Of a stretch of DNA of 64,000 nucleotides, positions 1 through 12,309 are shown one piece after another; the first letter of the stretch is position 1; each line of letters opens with the position of its first letter. The DNA comes from Hydractinia symbiolongicarpus. Taxonomy: Eukaryota > Cnidaria > Hydrozoa > Anthoathecata > Hydractiniidae. Where the stretch lies: the NCBI RefSeq assembly GCF_029227915.1, contig NC_079882.1, positions 186,001-250,000 on the forward strand, read 5' to 3'. The position numbers were made by a program, and so were the translations under genes. The notes beneath the pieces were generated by a model. That model had not been told where the DNA came from. It saw only the letters and a program-made list of their open reading frames with translations, and searched no databases.

Positions 1-20
1 ATTTTTTGAAAACTACAAGT
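1..20 (+). repeat. Partial monomer at left edge
   Basis: This is the last 20 bases of a monomer (the tttttgaaaactacaagt tail). The array evidently continues to the left of the window. Confidence 0.9.
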
Positions 21-317
21 CTCATGCGTTTTACTGGTAAAAAAATAATTTAAAAAATCGTTCGGAAAATGAGTTTACTCCCTGGGTAATTTCTTTGTAT
101 ACTTCTGACTAAACGGGCCGAGTCAGGGATTTACGGAAAATCGCGGGTTTCCGTTTGCCGGCGATTAAACTTCCTTTTGTCAGCGTCTCATTAAAAATGA
201 AAACAATTTTGAAAACTACAAGTCTCATGCGTTTTAGTGCTGAAAAAATAATTTAAAAAATCGTTCGGAAAATGAGTTTACTCCCTGGGTAATTTCTTTG
301 TATACTTTTGACTATAC

Positions 318-350
318 GGGCCGAGTTCGGGATTTACGGGAAATCGCGGG
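318..350 (+). other. Four-GGG cluster, possible G-quadruplex (example)
   Basis: Four G triplets are separated by loops of 8, 6 and 7 bases on the + strand. This fits relaxed G-quadruplex rules but not the strict 1-7 base loop rule. The arrangement recurs in monomers that have gagttcggg or gagtccggg together with cgcgggtttt. Types with gtccgag or cgcgtgtttt lose one or two runs. Folding is not shown by the sequence alone. Confidence 0.35.
325..341 (+). other. CENP-B-box-like 17-mer (first example)
   Basis: The bases gttcgggatttacggga align to the canonical core nTTCGnnnnAnnCGGGn with TTCG and CGGG in register. The only mismatch among the nine fixed positions is position 10 (T for A). The same 17-mer recurs in many B and D type monomers, for example 731-747, with the last copy seen at 36585-36601. 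Monomers with gagtccggg match 7 of 9. Whether any protein binds it is unknown. Confidence 0.45.
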
Positions 351-1238
351 TTTTCGTTTGCCGGCGATTAACCTTCTTTTATTCAGCGTCTCATCAAAAA
401 TGAAAACATTTTTGAAAATTACAAGTCTCATGCGCTTTAGTAATGAAAAAATAATTTAAAAAATCGTTCGGGAAATGAGTTTACTCCCTGGGTACTTTCT
501 TTGTATACTTTTGACTATACGGGCCGAGTCCGAGATTTACGGGAAATCGCGTGTTTTCGTTTGCCGGCGATTAAACTTCTTTTTTTCAGCGTCTCATCAA
601 AAATAAAATTTTTTTTGAAAACTACAAGTCTCATGCGTATTACTGGTGAAAAAATAATTTAAAAAATCGTTCGGAAAATGAGTTTACTCCCTGGGTAATT
701 TCTTTGTATACTTTTGACTATACGGGCCGAGTTCGGGATTTACGGGAAATCGCGGGTTTTCGTTTCCCGGCGATTAAACTTCTTTTTTTCAGCGTCTCAT
801 CAAAAATAAAATTTTTTTTGAAAACTACAAGTCTCATGCGTTTTACTGGTGAAAAAATAATTTAAAAAATCGTTCAGAAAATGAGTTTACTCCCTGGGTA
901 CTTTCTTTGTATAGTTTTGACTATACGGGCCGAGTCCGGGATTTACGGGAAATCGCGGGTTTTCGTTTGCCGGCGATTAAACATCTTTTATTCAGCGTCT
1001 CATCGAAAATGAAAATTTTTTTGAAAACTACAAGTCTCATGCGTTTTAGTGATGAAAAAATAATTTAAAAAATCGTTCGGGAAATGAGTTTACTCCTTGG
1101 GTACTTTCTTTGTATACTTTTGACTATACGCGCCGAGTCCGAGATTTACGGGAAATCGCGTGTTTTCGTTTGCCGGCGATTAAACTTCTTTTTTTCAGCG
1201 TCTCATCAAAAATAAAAATTTTTTTGAAAACTACAAGT

Positions 1239-4200
1239 CTCATGCGTTTTACTGGTAAAAAAATAATTTAAAAAATCGTTCGGAAAATGAGTTTACTCCC
1301 TGGGTAATTTCTTTGTATACTTCTGACTAAACGGGCCGAGTCAGGGATTTACGGAAAATCGCGGGTTTCCGTTTGCCGGCGATTAAACTTCCTTTTGTCA
1401 GCGTCTCATTAAAAATGAAAACAATTTTGAAAACTACAAGTCTCATGCGTTTTAGTGCTGAAAAAATAATTTAAAAAATCGTAGGGAAAATGAGTTTACT
1501 CCCTGGGTAATTTCTTTGTATACTTTTGACTATACGGGCCGAGTTCGGGTTTTACGGGAAATCGCGGGTTTTCGTTTGCCGGCGATTAACCTTCTTTTAT
1601 TCAGCGTCTCATCAAAAATGAAAACATTTTTGAAAATTACAAGTCTCATGCGCTTTAGTAATGAAAAAATAATTTAAAAAATCGTTCGGGAAATGAGTTT
1701 ACTCCCTGGGTACTTTCTTTGTATACTTTTGACTATACGGGCCGAGTCCGAGATTTACGGGAAATCGCGTGTTTTCGTTTGCCGGCGATTAAACTTCTTT
1801 TTTTCAGCGTCTCACCAAAAATAAAATTTTTTTTTAAAACTACAAGTCTCATGCGTTTTACTGGTGAAAAAATAATTTAAAAAATCGTTCGGAAAATGAG
1901 TTTACTCCCTGGGTAATTTCTTTGTATACTTTTGACTATACGGGCCGAGTTCGGGATTTACGGGAAATCGCGGGTTTTCGTTTGCCGGCGATTAAACTTC
2001 TTTTATTCAGCGTCTCATCAAAACTGAAAACATTTTTGAAAATTACAAGTCTCATGCGATTTACTGGTAAAAAAATAATTTAAAAAATCGTTCAAGAAAT
2101 GAGTTTACTCCCTGGGTACTTTCTTTGTATACTTCTGACTAAACGGGCCGAGTCACGGATTTACGGCAAATCGCGGGTTTACGTTTGCCGGCGATTAAAC
2201 TTCCTTTTGTCAGCGTCTCATTAAAAATGAAAACAATTTTGAAAACTACAAGTCTCATGCGTTTTTGTGCTGAAAAAATAATTTAAAAAATCGTTCGGAA
2301 AATGAGTTTACTCCCTGGGTAATTTCTTTGTATACTTTTGACTATACGGGCCGAGTCCGGGATTTACGGGAAATCGCGGGTTTTCGTTTGCCGGCGATTA
2401 AACTTCTTTTATTCAGCGTCTCATCGAAAATGAAAATTTTTTTGAAAACTACAAGTCTCATGCGTTTTAGTGATGAAAAAATAATTTAAAAAATCGTTCG
2501 GGAAATGAGTTTACTCCCTGGGTACTTTCTTTGTATACTTTTGACTATACGGGCCGAGTCCGAGATTTACGGGAAATCGCGTGTTTTCGTTTGCCGGCGA
2601 TTAAACTTCTTTTTTTCAGCGTCTCATCAAAAATAAAATTTTTTTTGAAAACTACAAGTCTCATGCGTTTTACTGGTGAAAAAATAATTTAAAAAATCGT
2701 TCGGAAAATGAGTTTACTCCCTGGGTAATTTCTTTGTATACTTTTGACTATACGGGTCGAGTTCGGGATTTACGGGAAATCGCGGGTTTTCGTTTGCCGG
2801 CGATTAAACTTCTTTTATTCAGCGTCTCATCAAAACTGAAAACATTTTTGAAAATTACAAGTCTCATGCGATTTACTGGTAAAAAAATAATTTAAAAAAT
2901 CGTTCGGGAAATAAGTTTACTCCCTGGGTACTTTCTTTGTATACTTCTGACTAAACGGGCCGAGTCAGGGATTTACAGAAAATTGCGGGTTTCCGTTTGC
3001 CGGCGATTAAACTTCCTTTTGTCAGCGTCTCATTAAAAATGAAAACAATTTTGAAAACTACAAGTCTCATGCGTTTTAGTGCTGAAAAAATAATTTAAAA
3101 AATCGTTCGGAAAATGAGTTTACTCCCTGGGTAATTTCTTTGTATACTTCTGACTATACGGGCCGAGTTCGGGATTTACGGGAAATCGCGGGTTTTCGTT
3201 TGCCGGCGATTAAACTTCTTTTATTCAGCGTCTCATCAAAAATGAAAACATTTTTGAAAATTACAAGTCTCATGCGCTTTAGTAATGAAAAAATAATTTA
3301 AAAAATCGTTCGGGAAATGAGTTTACTCCCTGGGTACTTTCTTTGTATACTTTTGACTATACGGGCCGAGTCCGAGATTTACGGGAAATCGCGTGTTTTC
3401 GTTTGCCGGCGATTAAACTTCTTTTTTTCAGCGTCTCACCAAAAATAAAATTTTTTTTGAAAACTACAAGTCTCATGCGTTTTACTGGTGAAAAAATAAT
3501 TTAAAAAATCGTTCGGGAAATAAGTTTACTCCCTGGGTACTTTCTTTGTATACTTCTGACTAAACGGGCCGAGTCAGGGATTTACAGAAAATTGCGGGTT
3601 TCCGTTTGCCGGCGATTAAACTTCCTTTTGTCAGCGTCTCATTAAAAATGAAAACAATTTTGAAAACTACAAGTCTCATGCGTTTTAGTGCTGAAAAAAT
3701 AATTTAAAAAATTGTTCGGAAAATGAGTTTACTCCCTGGGTAATTTCTTTGTATACTTCTGACTATACGGGCCGAGTTCGGGATTTACGGGAAATCGCGG
3801 GTTTTCGTTTGCCGGCGATTAAACTTCTTTTATTCAGCGTCTCATCAAAAATGAAAACATTTTTGAAAATTACAAGTCTCATGCGCTTTAGTAATGAAAA
3901 AATAATTTAAAAAATCGTTCGGGAAATGAGTTTACTCCCTGGGTACTTTCTTTGTATACTTTTGACTATACGGGCCGAGTCCGAGATTTACGGGAAATCG
4001 CGTGTTTTCGTTTGCCGGCGATTAAACTTCTTTTTTTCAGCGTCTCACCAAAAATAAAATTTTTTTTGAAAACTACAAGTCTCATGCGTTTTACTGGTGA
4101 AAAAATAATTTAAAAAATCGTTCGGAAAATGAGTTTACTCCCTGGGTAATTTCTTTGTATACTTTTGACTATACGGGCCGAGTTCGGGATTTACGGGAAA

Positions 4201-5298
4201 TCGCGGGTTTTCGTTTGCCGGCGATTAAACTTCTTTTATTCAGCGTCTCATCAAAACTGAAAACATTTTTGAAAATTACAAGTCTCATGCGATTTACTGG
4301 TAAAAAAAAAATTTAAAAAATCGTTCGGGAAATGAGTTTACTCCCTGGGTACTTTCTTTGTATACTTTTGACTATACGGGCCGAGTCCGAGATTTACGGG
4401 AAATCGCGTGTTTTCGTTTGCCGGCGATTAAACTTCTTTTTTTCAGCGTCTCATCAAAAATAAAAATTTTTTTGAAAACTACAAGTCTCATGTGTTTTAC
4501 TGGTGAAAAAATAATTTAAAAAATCGTTCGGAAAATGAGTTTACTCCCTGGGTAATTTCTTTGTATACTTTTGACTATACGGGTCGAGTTCGGGATTTAC
4601 GGGAAATCGCGGGTTTTCGTTTGCCGGCGATTAAACTTCTTTTATTCAGCGTCTCATCAAAACTGAAAACATTTTTGAAAATTACAAGTGTCATGCGACT
4701 TACTGGTAAAAAAATAATTTAAAAAATCGTTCGGGAAATGAGTTTACTCCCTGGGTACTTTCTTTGTATACTTCTGACTAAACGGGCCGAGTCAGGGATT
4801 TACGGAAAATCGCGGGTTTCCGTTTGCCGGCGATTAAACTTCCTTTTGTCAGCGTCTCATTAAAAATGAAAACAATTTTGAAAACTACAAGTCTCATGCG
4901 TTTTAGTGCTGAAAAAATAATTTAAAAAATCGTTCGGAAAATGAGTTTACTCCCTGGGTAATTTCTTTGTATACTTTTGACTATACAGGCCGAGTTCGGG
5001 ATTTACGGGAAATCGCGGGTTTTCGTTTGCCGGCGATTAAACTTCTTTTATTCAGCGTCTCATCAAAAATGAAAACATTTTTGAAAATTACAAGTCTCAT
5101 GCGCTTTAGTAATGAAAAAATAATTTAAAAAATCGTTCGGGAAATGAGTTTACTCCCTGGGTACTTTCTTTGTATACTTTTGACTATACGGGCCGAGTCC
5201 GAGATTTACGGGAAATCGCGTGTTTTCGTTTGCCGGCGATTAAACTTCTTTTTTTCAGCGTCTCACCAAAAATAAAATTTTTTTTGAAAACTACAAGT
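1239..5298 (+). repeat. Mixed tetramers D-A-B-C and D-A-B'-F
   Basis: Twenty monomers of 203 bp follow. After A-B-C-D the common order is D-A'-B'-F (1848-2659) and D-A'-B-C (2660-3471). A' has gatttactggtaaa. B' has gtttttgtgctg and gagtccggg, often preceded by cggcaaatcgcgggtttacg. Two mosaic monomers stand out: 3472 has a D head and an A tail, and 4284 has an A' head and an F tail. Each deletes part of the expected order, as expected from exchange between unlike monomers. Confidence 0.8.
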
Positions 5299-6517
5299 CT
5301 CATGCGTTTTACTGGTGAAAAAATAATTTAAAAAATCGTTCGGAAAATGAGTTTACTCCCTGGGTAATTTCTTTGTATACTTTTGACTATACGGGCCGAG
5401 TTCGGGATTTACGGGAAATCGCGGGTTTTCGTTTGCCGGCGATTAAACTTCTTTTATTCAGCGTCTCATCAAAACTGAAAACATTTTTGAAAATTACAAG
5501 TCTCATGCGATTTACTGGTAAAAAAATAATTTAAAAAATCGTTCAAGAAATGAGTTTACTCCCTGGGTACTTTCTTTGTATACTTCTGACTAAACGGGCC
5601 GAGTCAGGGATTTACGGCAAATCGCGGGTTTACGTTTGCCGGCGATTAAACTTCCTTTTGTCAGCGTCTCATTAAAAATGAAAACAATTTTGAAAACTAC
5701 AAGTCTCATGCGTTTTTGTGCTGAAAAAATAATTTAAAAAATCGTTCGGAAAATGAGTTTACTCCCTGGGTAATTTCTTTGTATACTTTTGACTATACGG
5801 GCCGAGTCCGGGATTTACGGGAAATTGCGGGTTTTCGTTTGTCGGCGATTAAACTTCTTTTAATCAGCGTCTCATCGAAAATGAACATTTTTTTGAAAAC
5901 TACAAGTCTCATGCGTTTTAGTGATGAAAAAATAATTTAAAAAATCGTTCGGGAAATGAGTTTACTCCCTGGGTACTTTCTTTGTATACTTTTGACTATA
6001 CGGGCCGAGTCCGAGATTTACGGGAAATCGCGTGTTTTCGTTTGCCGGCGATTAAACTTCTTTTTTTCAGCGTCTCATCAAAAATAAAATTTTTTTTGAA
6101 AACTACAAGTCTCATGCGTTTTACTGGTGAAAAAATAATTTAAAAAATCGTTCGGAAAATGAGTTTACTCCCTGGGTAATTTCTTTGTATACTTTTGACT
6201 ATACGGGTCGAGTTCGGGATTTACGGGAAATCGCGGGTTTTCGTTTGCCGGCGATTAAAATTTCTTTTATTCAGCGTCTCATCAAAACTGAAAACATTTT
6301 TGAAAATTACAAGTCTCATGCGATTTACTGGTAAAAAAATAATTTAAAAAATCGTTCGGGAAATAAGTTTACTCCCTGGGTACTTTCTTTGTATACTTCT
6401 GACTAAACGGGCCGAGTCAGGGATTTACGGAAAATCACGGGTTTCCGTTTGCCGGCGATTAAACTTCCTTTTGTCAGCGTCTCATTAAAAATGAAAACAA
6501 TTTTGAAAACTACAAGT
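5299..6517 (+). repeat. 1219 bp unit, copy 1
   Basis: The order is D-A'-B'-F-D-A'. Private marks shared with the next 1219 bp are tcggcgatt in the B' monomer, gaacattttttt before the F monomer, and an extra base in gattaaaattt at 6253. The 6-monomer unit is therefore 1219 rather than 1218 bp. Confidence 0.85.
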
Positions 6518-7533
6518 CTCATGCGTTTTACTGGTGAAAAAATAATTTAAAAAATCGTTCGGAAAATGAGTTTACTCCCTGGGTAATTTCTTTGTATACT
6601 TTTGACTATACGGGCCGAGTTCGGGATTTACGGGAAATCGCGGGTTTTCGTTTGCCGGCGATTAAACTTCTTTTATTCAGCGTCTCATCAAAACTGAAAA
6701 CATTTTTGAAAATTACAAGTCTCATGCGATTTACTGGTAAAAAAATAATTTAAAAAATCGTTCAAGAAATGAGTTTACTCCCTGGGTACTTTCTTTGTAT
6801 ACTTCTGACTAAACGGGCCGAGTCAGGGATTTACGGCAAATCGCGGGTTTACGTTTGCCGGCGATTAAACTTCCTTTTGTCAGCGTCTCATTAAAAATGA
6901 AAACAATTTTGAAAACTACAAGTCTCATGCGTTTTTGTGCTGAAAAAATAATTTAAAAAATTGTTCGGAAAATGAGTTTACTCCCTGGGTAATTTCTTTG
7001 TATACTTTTGACTATACGGGCCGAGTCCGGGATTTACGGGAAATTGCGGGTTTTCGTTTGTCGGCGATTAAACTTCTTTTAATCAGCGTCTCATCGAAAA
7101 TGAACATTTTTTTGAAAACTACAAGTCTCATGCGTTTTAGTGATGAAAAAATAATTTAAAAAATCGTTCGGGAAATGAGTTTACTCCCTGGGTACTTTCT
7201 TTGTATACTTTTGACTATACGGGCCGAGTCCGAGATTTACGGGAAATCGCGTGTTTTCGTTTGCCGGCGATTAAACTTCTTTTTTTCAGCGTCTCATCAA
7301 AAATAAAATTTTTTTTGAAAACTACAAGTCTCATGCGTTTTACTGGTGAAAAAATAATTTAAAAAATCGTTCGGAAAATGAGTTTACTCCCTGGGTAATT
7401 TCTTTGTATACTTTTGACTATACGGGTCGAGTTCGGGATTTACGGGAAATCGCGGGTTTTCGTTTGCCGGCGATTAAAATTTCTTTTATTCAGCGTCTCA
7501 TCAAAACTGAAAACAATTTTGAAAACTACAAGT
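6518..7533 (+). repeat. 1219 bp unit, copy 2 (incomplete)
   Basis: This repeats D-A'-B'-F-D with the same private marks 1219 bp downstream (the second gattaaaattt is at 7472). It then switches within the last D tail (tcaaaactgaaaac joined to aattttg) directly to a B monomer at 7534, skipping A'. The near-identity suggests a recent tandem duplication. Confidence 0.85.
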
Positions 7534-10500
7534 CTCATGCGTTTTAGTGCTGAAAAAATAATTTAAAAAATCGTTCGGAAAATGAGTTTACTCCCTGGAT
7601 AATTTCTTTGTATACTTTTGACTATACGGGCCGAGTTCGGGATTTACGGGAAATCGCGGGTTTTCGTTTGCCGGCGATTAAACTTCTTTTATTCAGGGTC
7701 TCATCAAAAATGAAAACATTTTTGAAAATTACAAGTCTCATGCGCTTTAGTAATGAAAAAATAATTTAAAAAATCGTTCAGGAAATGAGTTTACTCCCTG
7801 GGTACTTTCTTTGTATACTTTTGACTATACGGGCCGAGTCCCAGATTTACGGGAAATCGCGTGTTTTCGTTTGCCGACGATTAAACTTCTTTTATTCAGC
7901 GTCTCATCAAAACTGAAAACATTTTTGAAAATTTCAAGTCTCATGCGATTTACTGGTAAAAAAATAATTTAAAAAATCGTTCGGGAAATGAGTTTACTCC
8001 CTGGGTACTTTCTTTGTATACTTTTGACTATACGGGCCGAGTCCGAGATTTACGGGAAATCGCGTGTTTTCGTTTGCCGGCGATTAAACTTCTTTTTTTC
8101 AGCGTCTCATTAAAAATACAAATTTTTTTGAAAACTACAAGTCTCATGTGTTTTACTGGTGAAAAAATAATTTAAAAAATCGTTCGGAAAATGAGTTTAC
8201 TCCCTGGGTAATTTCTTTGTATACTTTTGACTATACGGGTCGAGTTCGGGATTTACGGGAAATCGCGGGTTTTCGTTTGCCGGCGATTAAACTTCTTTTA
8301 TTCAGCGTCTCATCAAAACTGAAAACATTTTTGAAAATTACTAGTCTCATGCGATTTACTGGTAAAAAAATAATTTAAAAAATCGTTCGGGAAATGAGTT
8401 TACTCCCTGGGTACTTTCTTTGTATACTTCTGACAAAACGGGCCGAGTCAGGGATTTACGGAAAATCGCGGGTTTCCGTTTGCCAGCGATTAAACTTCCT
8501 TTTGTCAGCGTCTCATTAAAAATGAAAACAATTTTGAAAACTACAAGTCTCATGCGTTTTAGTGCTGAAAAAATAATTTAAAAAATCGTTCGGAAAATGA
8601 GTTTACTCCCTGGGTAATTTCTTTGTATACTTTTGACTATACGGGCCGAGTTCGGGATTTACGGGAAATCGCGGGTTTTCGTTTGCCGGCGATTAAACTT
8701 CTTTTATTCAGCGTCTCATCAAAAATGAAAACATTTTTGAAAATTACAAGTCTCATGCGCTTTAGTAATGAAAAAATAATTTAAAAAATCGTTCGGGAAA
8801 TGAGTTTACTCCCTGTGTATTTTCTTTGTATACTTTTGACTATAAGGGCCGAGTCCGAGATTTACGGGAAATCGCGTGTTTTCGTTTGCCGGCGATTAAA
8901 CTTCTTTTTTTCAGCGTCTCACCAAAAATAAAATTTTTTTTGAAAACTACAAGTCTCATGCGTTTTACTGGTGAAAAAATAATTTAAAAAATCGTTCGGA
9001 AAATGAGTTTACTCCCTGGGTAATTTCTTTGTATACTTTTGACTATACGGGACGAGTTCGGGATTTACGGGAAATCGCGGGTTTTCGTTTGCCGGCGATT
9101 AAACTTCTTTTATTCAGCGTCTCATCAAAACTGAAAACATTTTTGAAAATTAAAAGTCTCATGCGATTTACTGGTAAAAAAATAATTTAAAAAATCGTTC
9201 AAGAAATGAGTTTACTCCCTGGGTACTTTCTTTGTATACTTCTGACTAAACGGGCCGAGTCAGGGATTTACGGCAAATCGCGGGTTTACGTTTGCCGGCG
9301 ATTAAACTTCCTTTTGTCAGCGTCTCATTAAAAATGAAAACAATTTTGAAAACTACAAGTCTCATGCGTTTTTGTGCTGAAAAAATGATTTAAAAAATCG
9401 TTCGGGAAATGAGTTTACTCCCTGGGTACTTTCTTTGTATACTTTTGACTATACGGGCCGAGTCCGAGATTTACGGGAAATCGCGTGTTTTCGTTTGCCG
9501 GCGATTAAACTTCTTTTTTTCAGCGTCTCATCAAAAATAAAAATTTTTTTAAAAACTACAAGTCTCATGCGTTTTACTGGTGAAAAAATAATTTAAAAAA
9601 TCGTTCGGAAAATGAGTTTACTCCCTGGGTAATTTCTTTGTGTACTTTTGACTATACGGGTCGAGTTCGGGATTTACGGGAAATCGCGGGTTTTCGTTTG
9701 CCGGCGATTAAACTTCTTTTATTCAGCGTCTCATCAAAACTGAAAACATTTTTAAAAATTACAAGTCTCATGCGATTTACTGGTAAAAAAATAATTTGAA
9801 AAATCGTTCGGGAAATGAGTTTACTCCCTGGGTACTTTCTTTGTATACTTCTGACTAAACGGGCGGAGTCAGGGATTTACGGAAAATCGCGGGTTTCCGT
9901 TTGCCGGCGATTAAACTTCCTTTTGTCAGCGTCTCATTAAAAATGAAAACAATTTTGAAAACTACAAGTCTCATGCGTTTTAGTGCTGAAAAAATAATTT
10001 AAAAAATCGTTCGGAAAATGAGTTTACTCCCTGGGTAATTTCTTTGTATACTTTTGACTATACGGGTCGAGTTCGGGATTTACGGGAAATCGCGGGTTTT
10101 CGTTTGCCGGCGATTAAACTTTTTTTATTCAGCGTCTCATCAAAAATGAAAACATTTTTGAAAATTACAAGTCTCATGCGCTTTAGTAATGAAAAAATAA
10201 TTTAAAAAATCGTTCGGGAAATGAGTTTACTCCCTGGGTACTTTCTTTGTATACTTTTGACTATACGGGCCGAGTCCGAGATTTACGGGAAATCGCGTGT
10301 TTTCGTTTGCCGGCGATTAAACTTCTTTTTTTCAGCGTCTCACCAAAAATAAAATTTTTTTTGAAAACTACAAGTCTCATGCGTTTTACTGGTGAAAAAA
10401 TAATTTAAAAAATCGTTCGGAAAATGAGTTTACTCCCTGAGTAATTTCTTTGTATACTTTTGACTATACGGGCCGAGTTCGGGATTTACGGGAAATCGCG

Positions 10501-10578
10501 GGTTTTCGTTTGCCGGCGATTAAACTTCTTTTATTCAGCGTCTCATCAAAAATGAAAACATTTTTGAAAATTACAAGT
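7534..10578 (+). repeat. Tetramer-based block with mosaic monomers
   Basis: Fifteen 203 bp monomers run in D-A'-B-C order, with mosaics at 7940 (A' head, F tail) and 9361 (B' head with tgattt, F tail). Single-base differences are scattered and no large indel occurs. Confidence 0.8.
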
Positions 10579-10889
10579 CTCATGCGATTTACTGGTAAAA
10601 AAATAATTTTAAAAATCGTTCAGGAAATGAGTTTACTCCCTGGGTACTTTCTTTGTATACTTCTGACTAAACGGGCCGAGTCAGGGATTTACGGCAAATC
10701 GCGGGTTTACGTTTGCCGGCGATTAAACTTCCTTTTGTCAGCGTCTCATCGGTAATTTCTTTGTATTCTTTTGACTATACGGGCCGAGTCCGGGATTTAC
10801 GGGAAATCGCAGGTTTTCGTTTGCTGGCGATTAAACTTCTTTTTTTCAGTGTCTCATCAAAAATAAAATTTTTTTTGAAAACTACAAGT
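10579..10889 (+). repeat. Fused 311 bp monomer pair (95 bp deletion), copy 1
   Basis: The tail cagcgtctcatc (10739-10750) runs directly into ggtaatttcttt (10751), which normally lies 107 bp after the start of cagcg. About 95 bp, including a ctcatgcg box, is missing, so one and a half monomers are fused. The same junction occurs 1731 bp later. Confidence 0.9.
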
Positions 10890-12309
10890 CTCATGCGTTT
10901 TACTGGTGAAAAAACAATTTCAAAAATCGTTCGGAAAATGAGTTTACTCCCTGGGTACTTTCTTTGTATACTTCTGACTAAACGGGCCGAGTCAGGGATT
11001 TACGGGAAATCGCGGGTTTCCGTTTGCCGGCGATTAAACTTCTTTTTGGCAGCGTCTCATTAAAAATGAAAACATTTTTGAAAACTACAAGTCTCATGCG
11101 TTTTAGTGCTGAAAAAATAATTTAAAAAATCGTTCGGAAAATGAGTTTACTCCCTGGGTAATTTCTTTGTATTCTTTTGACTATACGGGCCGAGTCCGGG
11201 ATTTACGGGAAATCGCGGGTTTTCGTTTGCCGGTGATTAAACTTCTTTTATTCAGCGTCTCATCAAAACTGAAAACATTTTTGAAAATTACAAGTCTCAT
11301 GCAATTTACTGGTAAAAAAATAATTTAAAAAATCGTTCGGGAAATGAGTTTACTCCCTGGGTACTTTCTTTGTATACTTCTGACTAAACGGGCCGAGTCA
11401 GGGATTTACGGGAAATCGCGGGTTTCCGTTTGCCGGCGATTAAACTTCTTTTTGTCAGCGTCTCATTAAAAATGAAAACATTTTTGAAAACTACAGGTCT
11501 CATGCGTTTTAGTGCTGAAAAAATAATTTAAAAAATCGTTCGGGAAATGAGTTTACTCCCTGGGTACCTTCTTTGTATACTTTTGACTATACGGGCCGAC
11601 TCCGGGGTTTACGGGAAATCGCGTGTTTTCGTTTGCCGGCGATTAAACTTCTTTTATTCAGCGTCTCATCGAAAATGAAAATTTTTTTGAAAACTAAAAG
11701 TCTCATGCGTTTTAGTGATGAAAAAATAATTTAAAAAATCGTTCGGGAAATGAGTTTACTCCCTGGGTACTTTCTTTGTATACTTTTGACTATACGGGCC
11801 GAGTCCGGGATTTACGGGAAATCGCGTGTTTTCGTTTGCCGGCAATTAAACTTCTTTTTTTCAGCGTCTCATCAAAAATAAAAATTTTTTTGAAAACTAC
11901 AAGTCTCATGCGTTTTACTGGTGAAAAAATAATTTAAAAAATCGTTCGGAAAATGAGTTTACTCCCTGGGTACTTTCTTTCTATACTTCTGACTAAACGG
12001 GCCGAGTCAGGGATTTACGGAAAATCGCGGGTTTCCGTTTGCCGGCGATTAAACTTCTTTTTGGCAGCGTCTCATTAAAAATGAAAACATTTTTGAAAAC
12101 TACAAGTCTCATGCGTTTTAGTGCTGCAAAATTATTTAAAAAATCGTTCGGAAAATAAGTTTACTCCCTGGGTAATTTGTTTGTATACTTTTGACTATAC
12201 GGGCCGAGTTCGGGATTTACGGGAAATCGCGGGTTTTCGTTTGCCGGCGATTAAACTTCTTTTATTCAGCGTCTCATCAAAAATGAAAACATTTTTGAAA
12301 ATTACAAGT
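10579..12309 (+). repeat. 1731 bp higher-order unit, copy 1
   Basis: The unit contains the 311 bp fused pair and seven further monomers (10890 to 12108). The last has the one-base-short box gctgcaaaattattt. Monomers here carry tttttggcag and gaattcttttgac-like variants (ttgtattcttttgac) absent further left. The spacing between the two fused junctions is exactly 1731 bp. Confidence 0.88.

Larger units (their letters stand above)
224..426 (+). repeat. Representative type B monomer
   Basis: This is a clean 203 bp copy that shows the motifs discussed for the family. A 17 bp element close to a CENP-B box lies at 325-341. Four GGG runs lie at 318-320, 329-331, 338-340 and 348-350. The short inverted repeat gtata...tatac brackets cttttgac. 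A pyrimidine-rich stretch ending in cag precedes the cgtctcat box. The copy has no start-to-stop reading frame of gene-like length. Confidence 0.9.
21..1238 (+). repeat. Six-monomer higher-order repeat A-B-C-D-E-F
   Basis: Six monomers of exactly 203 bp start at 21, 224, 427, 630, 833 and 1036, and the series restarts at 1239 with the same A type. Types are told apart mainly by the box at offset 9-20: A actggtaaa, B agtgctgaa, C ctttagtaatgaa, D actggtgaa with gagttcggg, E actggtgaa with gagtccggg, F agtgatgaa. A also carries cttctgactaaac and gagtcaggg, whereas most others carry cttttgactatac. The second copy (1239-2050) keeps A-B-C-D and then departs from the order. Confidence 0.85.
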
